Shown here in pieces: positions 22,290-30,790 of a DNA stretch of 42,515 bases (within the stretch, counting starts at the first letter, position 1; every line of letters begins with the position of its first letter). The translations under genes were made by a program, and so were the position numbers. Origin of the DNA: a candidate division FCPU426 bacterium (lineage in GTDB: Bacteria; Oederibacteriota; PGYV01; Palsa-1178); NCBI GenBank assembly GCA_003167475.1, contig PMTB01000098.1, positions 1 through 42,515 on the forward strand. Reading direction: 5' to 3'. The notes under the pieces were generated by a model. It had not been told where the DNA came from, made no database searches, and was given only the letters and a program-made list of their open reading frames with translations.

Positions 22290-24016
22290 AAAGAACCCTA
22301 TTTTCACGGATACTCTCCGGGTACGCCGCGGTAATAGCGGCATTCTCCATCATATTATTCTTCCTATTTTCAAACACCGTAAGGACCCAGGTCATGAACA
22401 ATTCCGAATCCGCGCTCAGGGGATATACCGTCATATTAAAAAGCGTTGTTGAGCCTTTCATCAAATCGGAAAATTACAGCGGGCTTGAAAAAGCCGTAAT
22501 AGGCCTGAAGCCGGGCACAGACGTGAGGTTCACGGTCATAAATAAATTCGGGAAAGTCCTGGCCGATTCCGATAACAATCCGCAGACAATGGACAACCAT
22601 GTGAACAGGCCCGAAGTCAGGGCCGCCCTTGAAGGCAGGGAGGGAAAAGCGGTGCGTTACAGCAACACAATGAGCGAGGACATGCTGTATGTGGCGGCGC
22701 CTTATAAATCCGAAGGCGGAGCCGTATCCGTGGTAATGAGGGCAAGTATGCCGCTTAGCGACATAAAAATATTCATAAGCGGGTTTAACCGCGACCTGTT
22801 AAAGGCGCTTTTGGCCGCTTTGGCCGCGGCTTTTGCCGCCGCCTACTTTTTTTCGAAATACCTGTATAACCCCGTAAAAGAGCTCGCCGAGGCCTCTAAA
22901 AAGGTGGCTAACAAGCAGTTTGACACAAGGGTATCGCTCCGCGGCCGTGATGAGATGAGGGAACTTGCGGAGAATTTCAACTTTATGACCTCCCAGATAA
23001 AGGAACTTTTTGAAGAGGTCTCCGAGAAACAAAAACAACTGGACTCGATCATAGACTCCGTCGCGGAAGGCCTCATAGTGACCGATGACAAGGGGAAGAT
23101 AATACTCATCAATAAAAGTTTCCGTAAAATCTCGGGCACGGAATGCTCGGCCGGCAATTATTACTGGGAGTGTTTTATGCCGGTCAGGTTCAATCAATTT
23201 GTGGAAAACGGCCTAAAAACAAAAAAATACTTCGTAGAGCAGATCGATATAAATGAAAGGGTGTTCCTGTGCAATGTGAATTTCCTGGAGGAAAAGAAAC
23301 AGGCCGCTTTTGTCCTTTATGATATCACCGAATTCAAGGACCTTGAGAGGATCAAAAAGGATTTTGTCGCGAATGTTTCCCATGAATTAAGGACGCCGCT
23401 CACGGCGATCAAGGGTTTTGCCGAAACGCTGGAACTTGGCACAAAGGACCCGGAATCAAGGCACTACCTGGAGATCATCAAAAAGAACACGGAACGCCTC
23501 ATTAACATAGTTGCGGACCTGCTCACCCTGTCACAGCTTGAACAGATGGAAAAACTGCTGGAAAACGAGAAGGTTGATGTGGCCGCCCTTATAACGAACG
23601 CGGTCAAAATATCGGAACAACTTATAAAAGCAAAGGGCCTTGCGCTAAGCGTTGAGATTGCGCCCGGCTTGCCAATGATAAAGGGCGATGTGTTCAGGCT
23701 GGAACAGGTTTTCATCAACCTTATCGATAACGCGGTCAAATATACTGAAAAAGGCAATATCACCATAAGCGCCTCGATTGAGGAAAAAAACATAAAAGTG
23801 GTCATATCCGACACGGGCATTGGCATCCCCGCCGAGCAGTTGCCCAGGATATTCGAGCGCTTCTATGTAGTCGACAAATCCCGTTCAAGAAAACTCGGGG
23901 GCACGGGACTGGGACTTTCAATTGTAAAGCATATTGTCATGTTGCACCAGGGCAAGATCTCGGTTGAAAGTTCGACAGGCTCCGGCACCACAATCACTGT
24001 ATTACTCCCTGTTTAA
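22286..24016 (+). CDS. phoR: PhoR-like sensor histidine kinase
   Basis: A 576-residue kinase overlapping phoB by 4 nt. TM1 is at about 9-31, an extracytoplasmic loop of about 130 residues follows, TM2 is at about 166-188, then HAMP (about 185-240), a PAS domain (about 250-345), HisKA with H366 (VSHELRTPL), and the HATPase boxes DNAVKY, DTGIGIP and GTGLGLSIVKH. The long periplasmic loop is unlike E. coli PhoR but like Bacillus PhoR. It probably reads phosphate status with the Pst/PhoU complex and controls PhoB. The 5' end shows no separate promoter. Confidence 0.88.
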   Translation: MKRTLFSRILSGYAAVIAAFSIILFFLFSNTVRTQVMNNSESALRGYTVILKSVVEPFIKSENYSGLEKAVIGLKPGTDVRFTVINKFGKVLADSDNNPQTMDNHVNRPEVRAALEGREGKAVRYSNTMSEDMLYVAAPYKSEGGAVSVVMRASMPLSDIKIFISGFNRDLLKALLAALAAAFAAAYFFSKYLYNPVKELAEASKKVANKQFDTRVSLRGRDEMRELAENFNFMTSQIKELFEEVSEKQKQLDSIIDSVAEGLIVTDDKGKIILINKSFRKISGTECSAGNYYWECFMPVRFNQFVENGLKTKKYFVEQIDINERVFLCNVNFLEEKKQAAFVLYDITEFKDLERIKKDFVANVSHELRTPLTAIKGFAETLELGTKDPESRHYLEIIKKNTERLINIVADLLTLSQLEQMEKLLENEKVDVAALITNAVKISEQLIKAKGLALSVEIAPGLPMIKGDVFRLEQVFINLIDNAVKYTEKGNITISASIEEKNIKVVISDTGIGIPAEQLPRIFERFYVVDKSRSRKLGGTGLGLSIVKHIVMLHQGKISVESSTGSGTTITVLLPV

Positions 24017-24039
24017 AGCTGTTTCCCGTCACAAAAACC

Positions 24040-24093
24040 TTAATTAAAAATTAACATTCAAATCATTTGAAATTAACCCTCATATTCTATACT
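24040..24093 (+). promoter_or_regulatory. Pho-box-like promoter for porin-pstS
   Basis: TTAAT (24040), TTAAC (24051) and TTAAC (24073) lie on the 11-bp phase (24062 degenerate). A -10 TATACT (24088-24093) starts 15 nt after the last half-site. Transcription would begin near 24100, leaving an unusually long leader of about 140 nt. Confidence 0.65.
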
Positions 24094-24130
24094 TCTGCAT
24101 GTAAAAAATAATTGTTCCTAAAAAGGTAAC

Positions 24131-24181
24131 AGAGCGTTTGGGACGGGCTGGAAATGGAAATGGACAAAGCCCGGCGGCTCT
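24131..24181 (+). promoter_or_regulatory. Possible structured leader of the porin mRNA
   Basis: Inside the long leader, AGAGC (24131-24135) pairs with GCTCT (24177-24181), and CGGGCT (24144-24149) pairs with AGCCCG (24168-24173), forming nested stems around an A/G-rich loop. I recognise no riboswitch class. It may stabilise the abundant porin message or be a regulatory target. Confidence 0.3.
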
Positions 24182-24240
24182 TGAAATATAAACTACAAAT
24201 TTGAACGTTGAAGGCTAAAAAAATCTCAAGGAGGAAGTAA

Positions 24241-25350
24241 ATGAAAAAGGCAATTAGTTTTGGACTGGCTTTGGCTTTTGTTCTTTCGTTCTTCGTTGTC
24301 GCTTCTGCAGAACCAGTATCTTTGTTTTATGGACAGCAGTGGGACAGATACGATTATCAGGTTTTTGGCGGATCCTATGTTGCTGTACCTGCAAAAAGCA
24401 ACAACACATTCACCATACCCAGGACTTACCTCAGGTACAAGCTGACAGACGACGCGCTCGGCTATGAGGGAAACATCACTCTCGACATCAACAACGTAAA
24501 CGACGGCGAGAATTCCAAAATCACAATTACTGGTGGAAATGTCACCGCGGCCGGCGGAATTGACTGGGCAATATGGGTCAAAAAAGCATCTGTGGATTTC
24601 AAGAAGATACCCATCCTTTCTGATATAGACGCAATCATCAGGGTCGGACAGCAGGATGTATACTTCGGAGCCATAGACACATGGCAGTATCCTGTTATAG
24701 AGAAAGCAATGGAAGACAAGAACAGCATCGTAAGCAGCGCGGACCAGGGAATAGCGCTTCTCGGAAAGATACCCCAGGGTTACGGAGCGTATGAGCTTGC
24801 GGTTTACAACGGCTCGGGATACAAAACAACGGATAATGACGCGACAAACGGCGACATAACGGATAAGGCGTATGACGCCAGCTTGCTTTTGACGCCTATA
24901 GCGGGTATATATGCAAGGGCTTCTTACCTGCACAAATTGACAAATTCGCTTGGAACGAAGACAGCGGCGTATAACGCATCGGCATTTGTAGTAGGCGGAG
25001 CTTCCGGCCCGATAGAAGCTTTTGTGGAATACGTAACGGATAACGCGGCAAAGAATCATGTGGCGGGTACCAAATCAGGTGTTGCTGTCGGAGTATCGGG
25101 ATACATTGGCGTAAAACTTGCCGATGCATTATCAGTGCATTTCAGGGCGGATACATACAACCCGGACACACTGGTCAAGCTTGACGAAATGAACACGTTC
25201 ATCGTGGGCATGAACCTGAAGCTCACAAGCATGACAGTGTTACAGCTTAACTATCAGCTGGATAAATTCGTGCACACCATGCACGGCGCAAGCGACAACA
25301 ACCTGACGAACAACAACCAGTTCCTGGCCCAGTTGGTATGGTCCTGGTAA
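24241..25350 (+). CDS. Outer-membrane porin, probably phosphate-selective
   Basis: A 369-residue protein with a strong AAGGAGG site. A signal peptide is cleaved after about residue 23 (VVASA-EP). The mature chain is rich in alternating beta strands and Gly/Tyr/Asn turns and ends in LVWSW, an aromatic C-terminus typical of beta-barrels inserted by BamA. It sits immediately upstream of pstS behind a Pho-box promoter, so its likely role is passage of phosphate across the outer membrane, comparable to OprP/OprO; sequence similarity to those is not obvious to me. It is 49 nt from pstS and probably cotranscribed with it. Confidence 0.8.
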   Translation: MKKAISFGLALAFVLSFFVVASAEPVSLFYGQQWDRYDYQVFGGSYVAVPAKSNNTFTIPRTYLRYKLTDDALGYEGNITLDINNVNDGENSKITITGGNVTAAGGIDWAIWVKKASVDFKKIPILSDIDAIIRVGQQDVYFGAIDTWQYPVIEKAMEDKNSIVSSADQGIALLGKIPQGYGAYELAVYNGSGYKTTDNDATNGDITDKAYDASLLLTPIAGIYARASYLHKLTNSLGTKTAAYNASAFVVGGASGPIEAFVEYVTDNAAKNHVAGTKSGVAVGVSGYIGVKLADALSVHFRADTYNPDTLVKLDEMNTFIVGMNLKLTSMTVLQLNYQLDKFVHTMHGASDNNLTNNNQFLAQLVWSW

Positions 25351-25399
25351 GCAGATTAAGAAATAAAACAAGAATCTAAAATATAAAAAGGAGAAAAAA

Positions 25400-26242
25400 A
25401 TGAAAAACATCAACAAGTTAATCGGCGCGGCGGCAGTTGTTATGATGCTCGCAGCACCGGCTTTCGCCTGGAATTTTCCGTGGGCGCAGAAAGCGGCTAA
25501 TAAACTTAACATGACAGGTTCCACGACAGTCCTTCCGATAGCCCAGGCAGAGGCCGAGGCTTTCATGAAGTCCAATAAAGAAGCGGACGTATCGGTTTCA
25601 GGCGGCGGCTCGGGAGTGGGGATCGCGGCTGTAATTGACGGGTCAACGGATATCGGAAACTCTTCAAGGCCGATCAAGTCAAAAGAGATCGTAACGGCGA
25701 AACAGAAAGGCGTTAACCCTGTAGGCACCATAATCGCCAATGACGGTATAGCCGTTGTTGTCAACAAAGGCAATAAACTGGAAGCTCTCAGCCTCGACCA
25801 GCTCAAGGCGATCTATTCCGGGGAAATCACAAAATGGAGCCAGCTGGGCGTCGAAGGCGACACGATAGTCATCGTATCCAGGGACACAGCTTCAGGCACA
25901 TTTGAAGTATTTAACGAACTCGTGTTAAAGGGCGCGAAACTGCGTACTGATTCGCTCATGCTCGCGTCAAACAAAGAAGTGGCTGAGACCGTGATGAAGA
26001 CTCCGGGAGCCATCGGCTATGTGGGACTGGGATACCTCTCGTCAGACCTGAAAGCTGTCACAGTGAACGGCGTTATGCCTTCCGACAGCACGGTTCTTGA
26101 CGGAACCTACAAGCTCGCAAGGCCGCTGTTTATGTACACCAACGGCGAACCTTCCGGGCTCGCAAAAACCTTCATTGATTTCATACTCAGCGATGAAGGC
26201 CAGAAAATAGTGAAAGAATCGGGTTTTGTTAAAATAAAGTAG
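25400..26242 (+). CDS. pstS: Phosphate-binding protein PstS
   Basis: A 280-residue periplasmic binding protein with AAAAGGAG upstream. The signal peptide ends near residue 23 (APAFA-W). Phosphate-binding signatures include MTGSTTVLPIAQ, VSGGGSGVGIAAVIDGSTDIGNSSRP and SRDTASGTFEVF. It delivers phosphate to PstCA. It is followed by a strong hairpin terminator, so it is separated from pstC, which has its own Pho-box promoter. This allows the binding protein and porin to be made in excess over the permease. Confidence 0.93.
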   Translation: MKNINKLIGAAAVVMMLAAPAFAWNFPWAQKAANKLNMTGSTTVLPIAQAEAEAFMKSNKEADVSVSGGGSGVGIAAVIDGSTDIGNSSRPIKSKEIVTAKQKGVNPVGTIIANDGIAVVVNKGNKLEALSLDQLKAIYSGEITKWSQLGVEGDTIVIVSRDTASGTFEVFNELVLKGAKLRTDSLMLASNKEVAETVMKTPGAIGYVGLGYLSSDLKAVTVNGVMPSDSTVLDGTYKLARPLFMYTNGEPSGLAKTFIDFILSDEGQKIVKESGFVKIK

Positions 26243-26269
26243 CCCTCCAAAGGCGAAATACCGCTCTTT

Positions 26270-26300
26270 GCCACAGGCCCGCTTCATGCGGGCCTGTGGC
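26270..26300 (+). terminator. Rho-independent terminator after pstS
   Basis: A perfect 13-bp stem GCCACAGGCCCGC (26270-26282) and its complement (26288-26300) enclose the loop TTCAT and are followed by TTTTCC. It lies 28 nt after the pstS stop. Confidence 0.85.
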
Positions 26301-26414
26301 TTTTCCATAAGATCAAAAACGTTCAGATTAGGAGATAGGTGAGAGTAGAAAAACGAGGTGTAGGGGCGGATATTATGCGCAACTCGCAGGACTGCGTTTT
26401 GGCTGGAAAATTAA

Positions 26415-26466
26415 TTAACACAACCTTAACAATTCCCAAACATTGCATTAATAACTAAAATATAAT
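26415..26466 (+). promoter_or_regulatory. Pho-box-like promoter for pstC-A-B-phoU
   Basis: TTAAC (26415), TTAAC (26426) and TTAAT (26448) keep the 11-bp phase (26437 degenerate), and a consensus -10 TATAAT (26461-26466) starts 13 nt after the last. A transcript would start near 26473, about 47 nt before the pstC ATG. Confidence 0.7.
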
Positions 26467-26519
26467 ATATATATAGCAGCAGGCCGGATCAAACAAATTA
26501 AAGAGGAAAAGGATATATA

Positions 26520-27398
26520 ATGGCAACCCATAAAGGAATGAGAAAGAACTTTATAGAGTGGATCCTACCCCTGACAGCATCCGTATCGCTGGTTTTTTTG
26601 CTTGGGATTGCGTGCACCCTTGTAGCCGCCTCACTGCCGGTGTTTAAGTCGGTTACTCTTCAGGGATTTTTATTCGGTAAAGAATGGATACCGACCGCTG
26701 AAACCCCGTCATTGGGGATATGGTCGCTTATGATTGCCTCACTTTATGTGACACTGGGCGCCATTATATTTGCCCTGCCACTTGGTTTGGGAAGCGCTGT
26801 TTATATAGCCGAACTCGCGTCGCCCACCGTAAAAGAGGTCCTTAAACCTGTGATGGAAATACTGGCCGGTATACCTTCGGTGGTTTTTGGTTTCTTTGGC
26901 ATAGTATTTGTGGCCCCGATAGTCCAGCGTCTTTTTCACCTAGACACAGGCTTGTGCGGATTTACGGCCGCGATTATCCTCGGCATAATTGTGATCCCGA
27001 CCGTGGCGAGCATCTCTGAAGACGCTGTGTCGGCCATATCCAAGGACTTAAGGAACGCTTCATACGCCCTCGGCGCGAACAGATGGGAAACCATAATAAA
27101 AGCCGTGCTGCCCGCGGCAAAATCCGGGATATTCACGTCGATAATACTTGGGATAAGCAGGGCGCTTGGCGAGACGATGACGGTATTAATGGTGGCCGGC
27201 GGGGCAGTGAAGATACCGACAGGGCTTTTTGTGCCCATGAGGCCGATAACCGCGACCATAGCGGGGGAAATGGGAGAGACAGTGGTGGGCAGCCCGCATT
27301 ATCACGCCCTGTTTGCCATGGGACTTGTTCTTTTTATAATAAATATTATTTTCAACCTTGTGGCTGACAGGTTCCAGAAGGGAAAAAGAAATGTTTAA
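26520..27398 (+). CDS. pstC: Phosphate ABC transporter permease PstC
   Basis: A 292-residue inner-membrane protein with about six TM segments. It shows the PstC pattern: an N-terminal TM, a periplasmic loop with FLFGKEWIP, MEILAGIPSVVFGFFGI, and the cytoplasmic EAA-like loop ALGANRWETIIKAVLPAAKSGI that docks PstB. An AGGAAAAGGA purine stretch precedes the ATG. Its stop overlaps the pstA start by 8 nt. With PstA it forms the phosphate channel. Confidence 0.93.
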   Translation: MATHKGMRKNFIEWILPLTASVSLVFLLGIACTLVAASLPVFKSVTLQGFLFGKEWIPTAETPSLGIWSLMIASLYVTLGAIIFALPLGLGSAVYIAELASPTVKEVLKPVMEILAGIPSVVFGFFGIVFVAPIVQRLFHLDTGLCGFTAAIILGIIVIPTVASISEDAVSAISKDLRNASYALGANRWETIIKAVLPAAKSGIFTSIILGISRALGETMTVLMVAGGAVKIPTGLFVPMRPITATIAGEMGETVVGSPHYHALFAMGLVLFIINIIFNLVADRFQKGKRNV

Positions 27399-28275
27399 AA
27401 AGGCCATGGATAAATTTAAAAAAATGGACCGAAGGACCGCTGCGCAGGATGCCGGGTTCCTGCTGCTTAAACTTTGTGTCCTGACAGTAATTCTCGCGCT
27501 CGGCACTTTGATCCTTTTTATAACGCTGAAAGGATTTAAAGTCGTTAATTTTGAGTTCATTACCCAGTCGCCGACCGATGGAATGGTTCATGGAGGTATA
27601 TTTCCGGCGATACTGGGAACTTTTTTATTGTCCATCGGGGCGCTGATCTTTGCCCTGCCCACAGGCGTGCTTACCGCGGTTTGGCTCACGGAATATGCGG
27701 ACAACCAGAGATTTGTGCGGCTTGTCAGGATAGGCATAAACAGCCTGGCCGGGGTGCCTTCCATAGTGTTCGGGCTTTTCGGTATGATGTTCTTTGTAAA
27801 ATTTATGCAGTTCGGCGTGTGTCTCTTATCAGGGGCTCTTGTTCTGGGCATTTTAATACTCCCTACAATAATAGGCGCTTCTGAAGAAGCGCTCTTAACG
27901 GTGCCGAAAGCTTTTAAGGAAGCTTCGCTTGCCCTCGGCGCGACAAGGTGGGAGACAATGTATAAAGTAATACTTCCCAACTCGGTTTCTGGCATAATAA
28001 CGGGTATAATACTGAGCGTTGGCCGCGCTGCGGGTGAGACAGCCCCCATACTTATGACAGCCGCGACGTTTTACACGGCAAGGCTGCCGAACTCGGTGTT
28101 CTCGAAAGTAATGGCGCTGCCATACCATATATACGCATTAATGACGGAAGGCTCGAGGAAGGGCCAGACAGAGATAGCTTACGGCACCGCTTTGGTGCTT
28201 TTGCTGCTGGTGCTGGCTATAAACAGCGTTGCCATATTCATCAGGATAAGGGCAAGAAGGGAAAGAAAATGGTAG
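27391..28275 (+). CDS. pstA: Phosphate ABC transporter permease PstA
   Basis: The chosen start is ATG 27391, with a GAAGGG purine site, overlapping the end of pstC by 8 nt; the upstream in-frame start at 27358 would bury more of pstC. The 294-residue protein has six TM segments, SLAGVPSIVFGLFGMMF and the EAA-like loop SLALGATRWETMYKVILPNSVSGI. It pairs with PstC in the phosphate permease. A 51-codon ORF starts over its last codons. Confidence 0.93.
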   Translation: MFKKAMDKFKKMDRRTAAQDAGFLLLKLCVLTVILALGTLILFITLKGFKVVNFEFITQSPTDGMVHGGIFPAILGTFLLSIGALIFALPTGVLTAVWLTEYADNQRFVRLVRIGINSLAGVPSIVFGLFGMMFFVKFMQFGVCLLSGALVLGILILPTIIGASEEALLTVPKAFKEASLALGATRWETMYKVILPNSVSGIITGIILSVGRAAGETAPILMTAATFYTARLPNSVFSKVMALPYHIYALMTEGSRKGQTEIAYGTALVLLLLVLAINSVAIFIRIRARRERKW

Positions 28276-28424
28276 AATCAACACATGAGACAAAGCATGC
28301 GGAGCATGCAAGGACAAAAGCGGAAAATCCGAAAGCCGGGAACAGGAAAAAAGCGGCCCGGCCCGTACAGGACAGTTTTTCAACCTGGCTGGCATTAAGG
28401 GAATGTTTCACCTGCATGGAGTAA
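28269..28424 (+). CDS. Possible small protein between pstA and pstB (51 aa)
   Basis: An ATG at 28269 overlapping the pstA stop opens a 51-codon frame to TAA at 28422-28424, filling most of the 169-bp gap to pstB. A purine run, GGGAAAGAAA, precedes it. The N-terminal two thirds are basic and His/Lys-rich, and the end contains FSTWLALRECFTCME, two cysteines three apart. No recognised family. It may be real and coupled to pstA or only spacer sequence. Confidence 0.35.
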   Translation: MVESTHETKHAEHARTKAENPKAGNRKKAARPVQDSFSTWLALRECFTCME

Positions 28425-28444
28425 ATCTATAATAGGAGCTTAAT

Positions 28445-29209
28445 ATGAGTGATGAGATCAGGATTGTTGTAAAGAATTTCAACGCTTATTACGGCGAAAA
28501 ACACGCGTTGAAGAACGTCAATATTGACATTCCGGCGAATAAGATTATGGCGATGATCGGGCCTTCCGGATGCGGGAAATCCACTTTCCTGCGTTCCATA
28601 AACCGCATGAACGACCTGATAGAAAACTTCAAGGTTGACGGGCAGATGATGATAGACGGGAATGATGTCTATGACAAAACCATCGATGTTACCAGCCTGC
28701 GCAGGCGCGTGGGCATGGTTTTTCAGAAACCCAACCCGTTCCCCAAGACCATATATGAAAATGTTGCGTACGGCCTCAGGGTGAACAGGCTTTTTAAGGA
28801 CAATAAGGAACTCGAACATAAAATTGAAAAAAGCCTGGTTGAAGCCGGCCTGTGGGAAGAGGTAAAAGACGACCTGGATAAAAGCGCTTTTGAACTTTCC
28901 GGCGGCCAGCAACAGCGGCTCTGTATTGCGCGCGCGCTGGTAATACAGCCGGAGGTCATCCTAATGGACGAGCCGACCGCGTCGCTCGACCCGATCTCAA
29001 CCGCTAAAATAGAGGAATTGATTCAGGTCCTGAAAAAGGATTACACCATAGTCATAGTGACGCATAACATGCAGCAGGCGGCCCGCGTTGCCGACAACAC
29101 TTCGTTCTTCATGCTGGGAGAACTCATAGAGTATGACGTAACGTCAAGGATGTTCACGAAACCGGTGAAAAAGATAACGGAAGATTATATAACGGGAAGG
29201 TTCGGGTGA
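28445..29209 (+). CDS. pstB: Phosphate ABC transporter ATPase PstB
   Basis: A 254-residue ABC ATPase with TAGGAG upstream. Walker A GPSGCGKST, Q-loop FQKPNPFPKTIYENV (the PFPK motif is diagnostic of PstB), signature LSGGQQQR, Walker B VILMDEPT and the H-loop VTHNM are all intact. It powers PstCA. It is followed by a long inverted repeat before phoU. Confidence 0.95.
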   Translation: MSDEIRIVVKNFNAYYGEKHALKNVNIDIPANKIMAMIGPSGCGKSTFLRSINRMNDLIENFKVDGQMMIDGNDVYDKTIDVTSLRRRVGMVFQKPNPFPKTIYENVAYGLRVNRLFKDNKELEHKIEKSLVEAGLWEEVKDDLDKSAFELSGGQQQRLCIARALVIQPEVILMDEPTASLDPISTAKIEELIQVLKKDYTIVIVTHNMQQAARVADNTSFFMLGELIEYDVTSRMFTKPVKKITEDYITGRFG

Positions 29210-29222
29210 GGCAGGCAAGTTG

Positions 29223-29345
29223 TTAAGCCAAAAGCCAAGAGCCAAAAGTAAAGGAAAGGCAAAGTTGGAAGTGAAGATTTTTTTAAAAACTTAAGTTTTA
29301 GTTTTACTTGAAAACTTTACTTTTGTCTCTTGGCTTTTGGCTTAA
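29223..29345. repeat. Long inverted repeat between pstB and phoU
   Basis: Arms of 31 nt (29223-29253 and 29315-29345) are complementary except at one position, separated by a 61-nt AT-rich loop. The arms are built from repeated GCCAAAAG/GCCAAGAG units. The hairpin sits within the pst operon, ending just before the phoU ribosome site (AAGGAGG at 29352-29358). It may limit phoU expression by attenuation or RNase processing, or be a dispersed element. Confidence 0.75.
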
Positions 29346-29366
29346 AAACTTAAGGAGGTTTTTGAT

Positions 29367-30026
29367 ATGGAACGGCACTTCGACGAGGAACTGAACAATT
29401 TAAAAAAGAATATCCTGAAGATGGCTTCTTTGGTGGACGAGTCCATTGCCAAGGCCATAAAATCGCTTTTGGAACGCAAAGAAGACCTGGCTATTGAGGT
29501 TGAGAATGAGGACAACGCCATAGACATGGTCGAGATCGAGGTGGATATGCTGTGCCTTGATCTGCTCGCGCGCAGGCAGCCTATCGCCATAGACCTGAGG
29601 TTTATCACCTCTGTCATGAAGATCAACAGCGACCTTGAAAGGATAGGAGACCTGGCGGCCAACATAGGCCATAAAGTGCAGATCCTGCTCAAATATCCGC
29701 AGTTAAAACCGCTGATCGACATACCGCGCATGGCCGAACTTGTAAGGGCCATGCTTAAAGACAGCATTACCGCGCTTGTGGACAAGAACACGGAGCTTGC
29801 CAGGAATATAACCGCCAGGGACCACGAAGTGGACGAGCTTTATGTCCAGGTCTTCAGGGAAGTGCTTACGCATATGATGGACGACAATGAGAACATAAAG
29901 AACGGCATTGAACTTATATTGATAGCCAAGCACCTGGAGCGTATGGCCGATCACGTCACCAATATAGCCGAAGACATTGTGTATATGGTCGAGGGAAAGA
30001 CGATAAAACACCAGTTTGAACCGTAA
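29367..30026 (+). CDS. phoU: Phosphate uptake regulator PhoU
   Basis: A 219-residue all-helical protein with AAGGAGG upstream. It has the two PhoU repeats: MKINSDLERIGDLAANIGHK and AKHLERMADHVTNIAEDI, each with the E-R-x-x-D metal-binding motif. PhoU dampens Pst uptake and PhoR signalling when phosphate is abundant. The window holds a second PhoU-like domain in the fusion at 16669. The gap to 30284 holds a short 8-bp inverted repeat (30034-30041/30061-30068) and the dispersed repeat that follows. Confidence 0.93.
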   Translation: MERHFDEELNNLKKNILKMASLVDESIAKAIKSLLERKEDLAIEVENEDNAIDMVEIEVDMLCLDLLARRQPIAIDLRFITSVMKINSDLERIGDLAANIGHKVQILLKYPQLKPLIDIPRMAELVRAMLKDSITALVDKNTELARNITARDHEVDELYVQVFREVLTHMMDDNENIKNGIELILIAKHLERMADHVTNIAEDIVYMVEGKTIKHQFEP

Positions 30027-30088
30027 TATATTGCAATAACATGAGGCTGTCGAAAAATCCTGTTATTGTTGTGCTTATTCACCAGTTT

Positions 30089-30243
30089 GTCATTGCGAGG
30101 AGCGAGTTCCTCAGCGACGAAGCAATCTCTGTACTTTTGCTGAACGCTGCGTATTTAAAGGCTTATCGATAGAACTGAGATTTCCATGTTCCATGGACTA
30201 TAGGCTTCGTCGCCATGAATCAAGAACGGCTCCTCGCAATGAC
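30089..30243. repeat. Dispersed repeat with CATTGCGAGGAGC termini (family C)
   Basis: Perfect 15-bp inverted termini, GTCATTGCGAGGAGC (30089-30103) and its complement (30229-30243), with nested inner arms GACGAAGC and GCTTCGTC. It belongs to the widespread short CATTGCGAGGAG...GACGAAGCAATC class seen in many bacterial genomes. Its interior (30183-30204) matches the core of the element at 9918-9939 at 19 of 22 positions. No coding capacity. Confidence 0.75.
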
Positions 30244-30284
30244 AAGTTACACAATATCAACATATCAATAAGGAGGGAATGCAC

Positions 30285-30713
30285 ATGGAAGACAAGAAAA
30301 GGGTTTTGTTCGTCTGCATACACAACTCGGGCCGGTCCCAGATAGCCGAAGCATTCTTGAACAAACTGGCCGGCGACAGGTTTATAGCCGAAAGCGCCGG
30401 TATTGAAGCCGGGGTACTTAATCCTTTTGTCGTTGAATCCATGAAGGAATCCGGAATTGACATTTCCGGCAATAAGACAAAATCGGTTTTTGATTTCTAC
30501 AAGCAGGGCAGGATGTTCTCATATGTGATTACCGTGTGTGAAAAAGAGGCCGCCGACCGCTGCCCTATATTCCTCGGAGTGACAAAGCGCATACAGTGGT
30601 TTTTCAACGACCCGGCAAAGGCCATGGGCACCCGCGAGGAAAAGCTGAAATATACCTCGGTGATAAGGGACGAGATAAAAGCGGCGGTTGAGAAGTTTAT
30701 TTTGGAAGTCTAA
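30285..30713 (+). CDS. Arsenate reductase / low-Mr tyrosine phosphatase-like protein
   Basis: AGGAGG at 30271-30276 favours ATG 30285 (8-nt spacing) over ATG 30279 (2 nt). The 142-residue protein has the CX5R loop VCIHNSGRSQ near its N-terminus and two further cysteines in VITVCEKEAADRC, matching the thioredoxin-coupled ArsC of Bacillus (three redox cysteines). Such enzymes reduce arsenate, which enters by phosphate transporters, so its place beside pst makes sense. The spacing of the last two cysteines is one residue longer than in Bacillus ArsC. A phosphatase role cannot be excluded. Confidence 0.82.
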   Translation: MEDKKRVLFVCIHNSGRSQIAEAFLNKLAGDRFIAESAGIEAGVLNPFVVESMKESGIDISGNKTKSVFDFYKQGRMFSYVITVCEKEAADRCPIFLGVTKRIQWFFNDPAKAMGTREEKLKYTSVIRDEIKAAVEKFILEV

Positions 30714-30790
30714 GGCTGTTGTTTCCGGATTTCCGCGGAGTTGTGGGTAATAAATCCCCGTTAATAATATATTTAAACCGAGGTGAAAGC

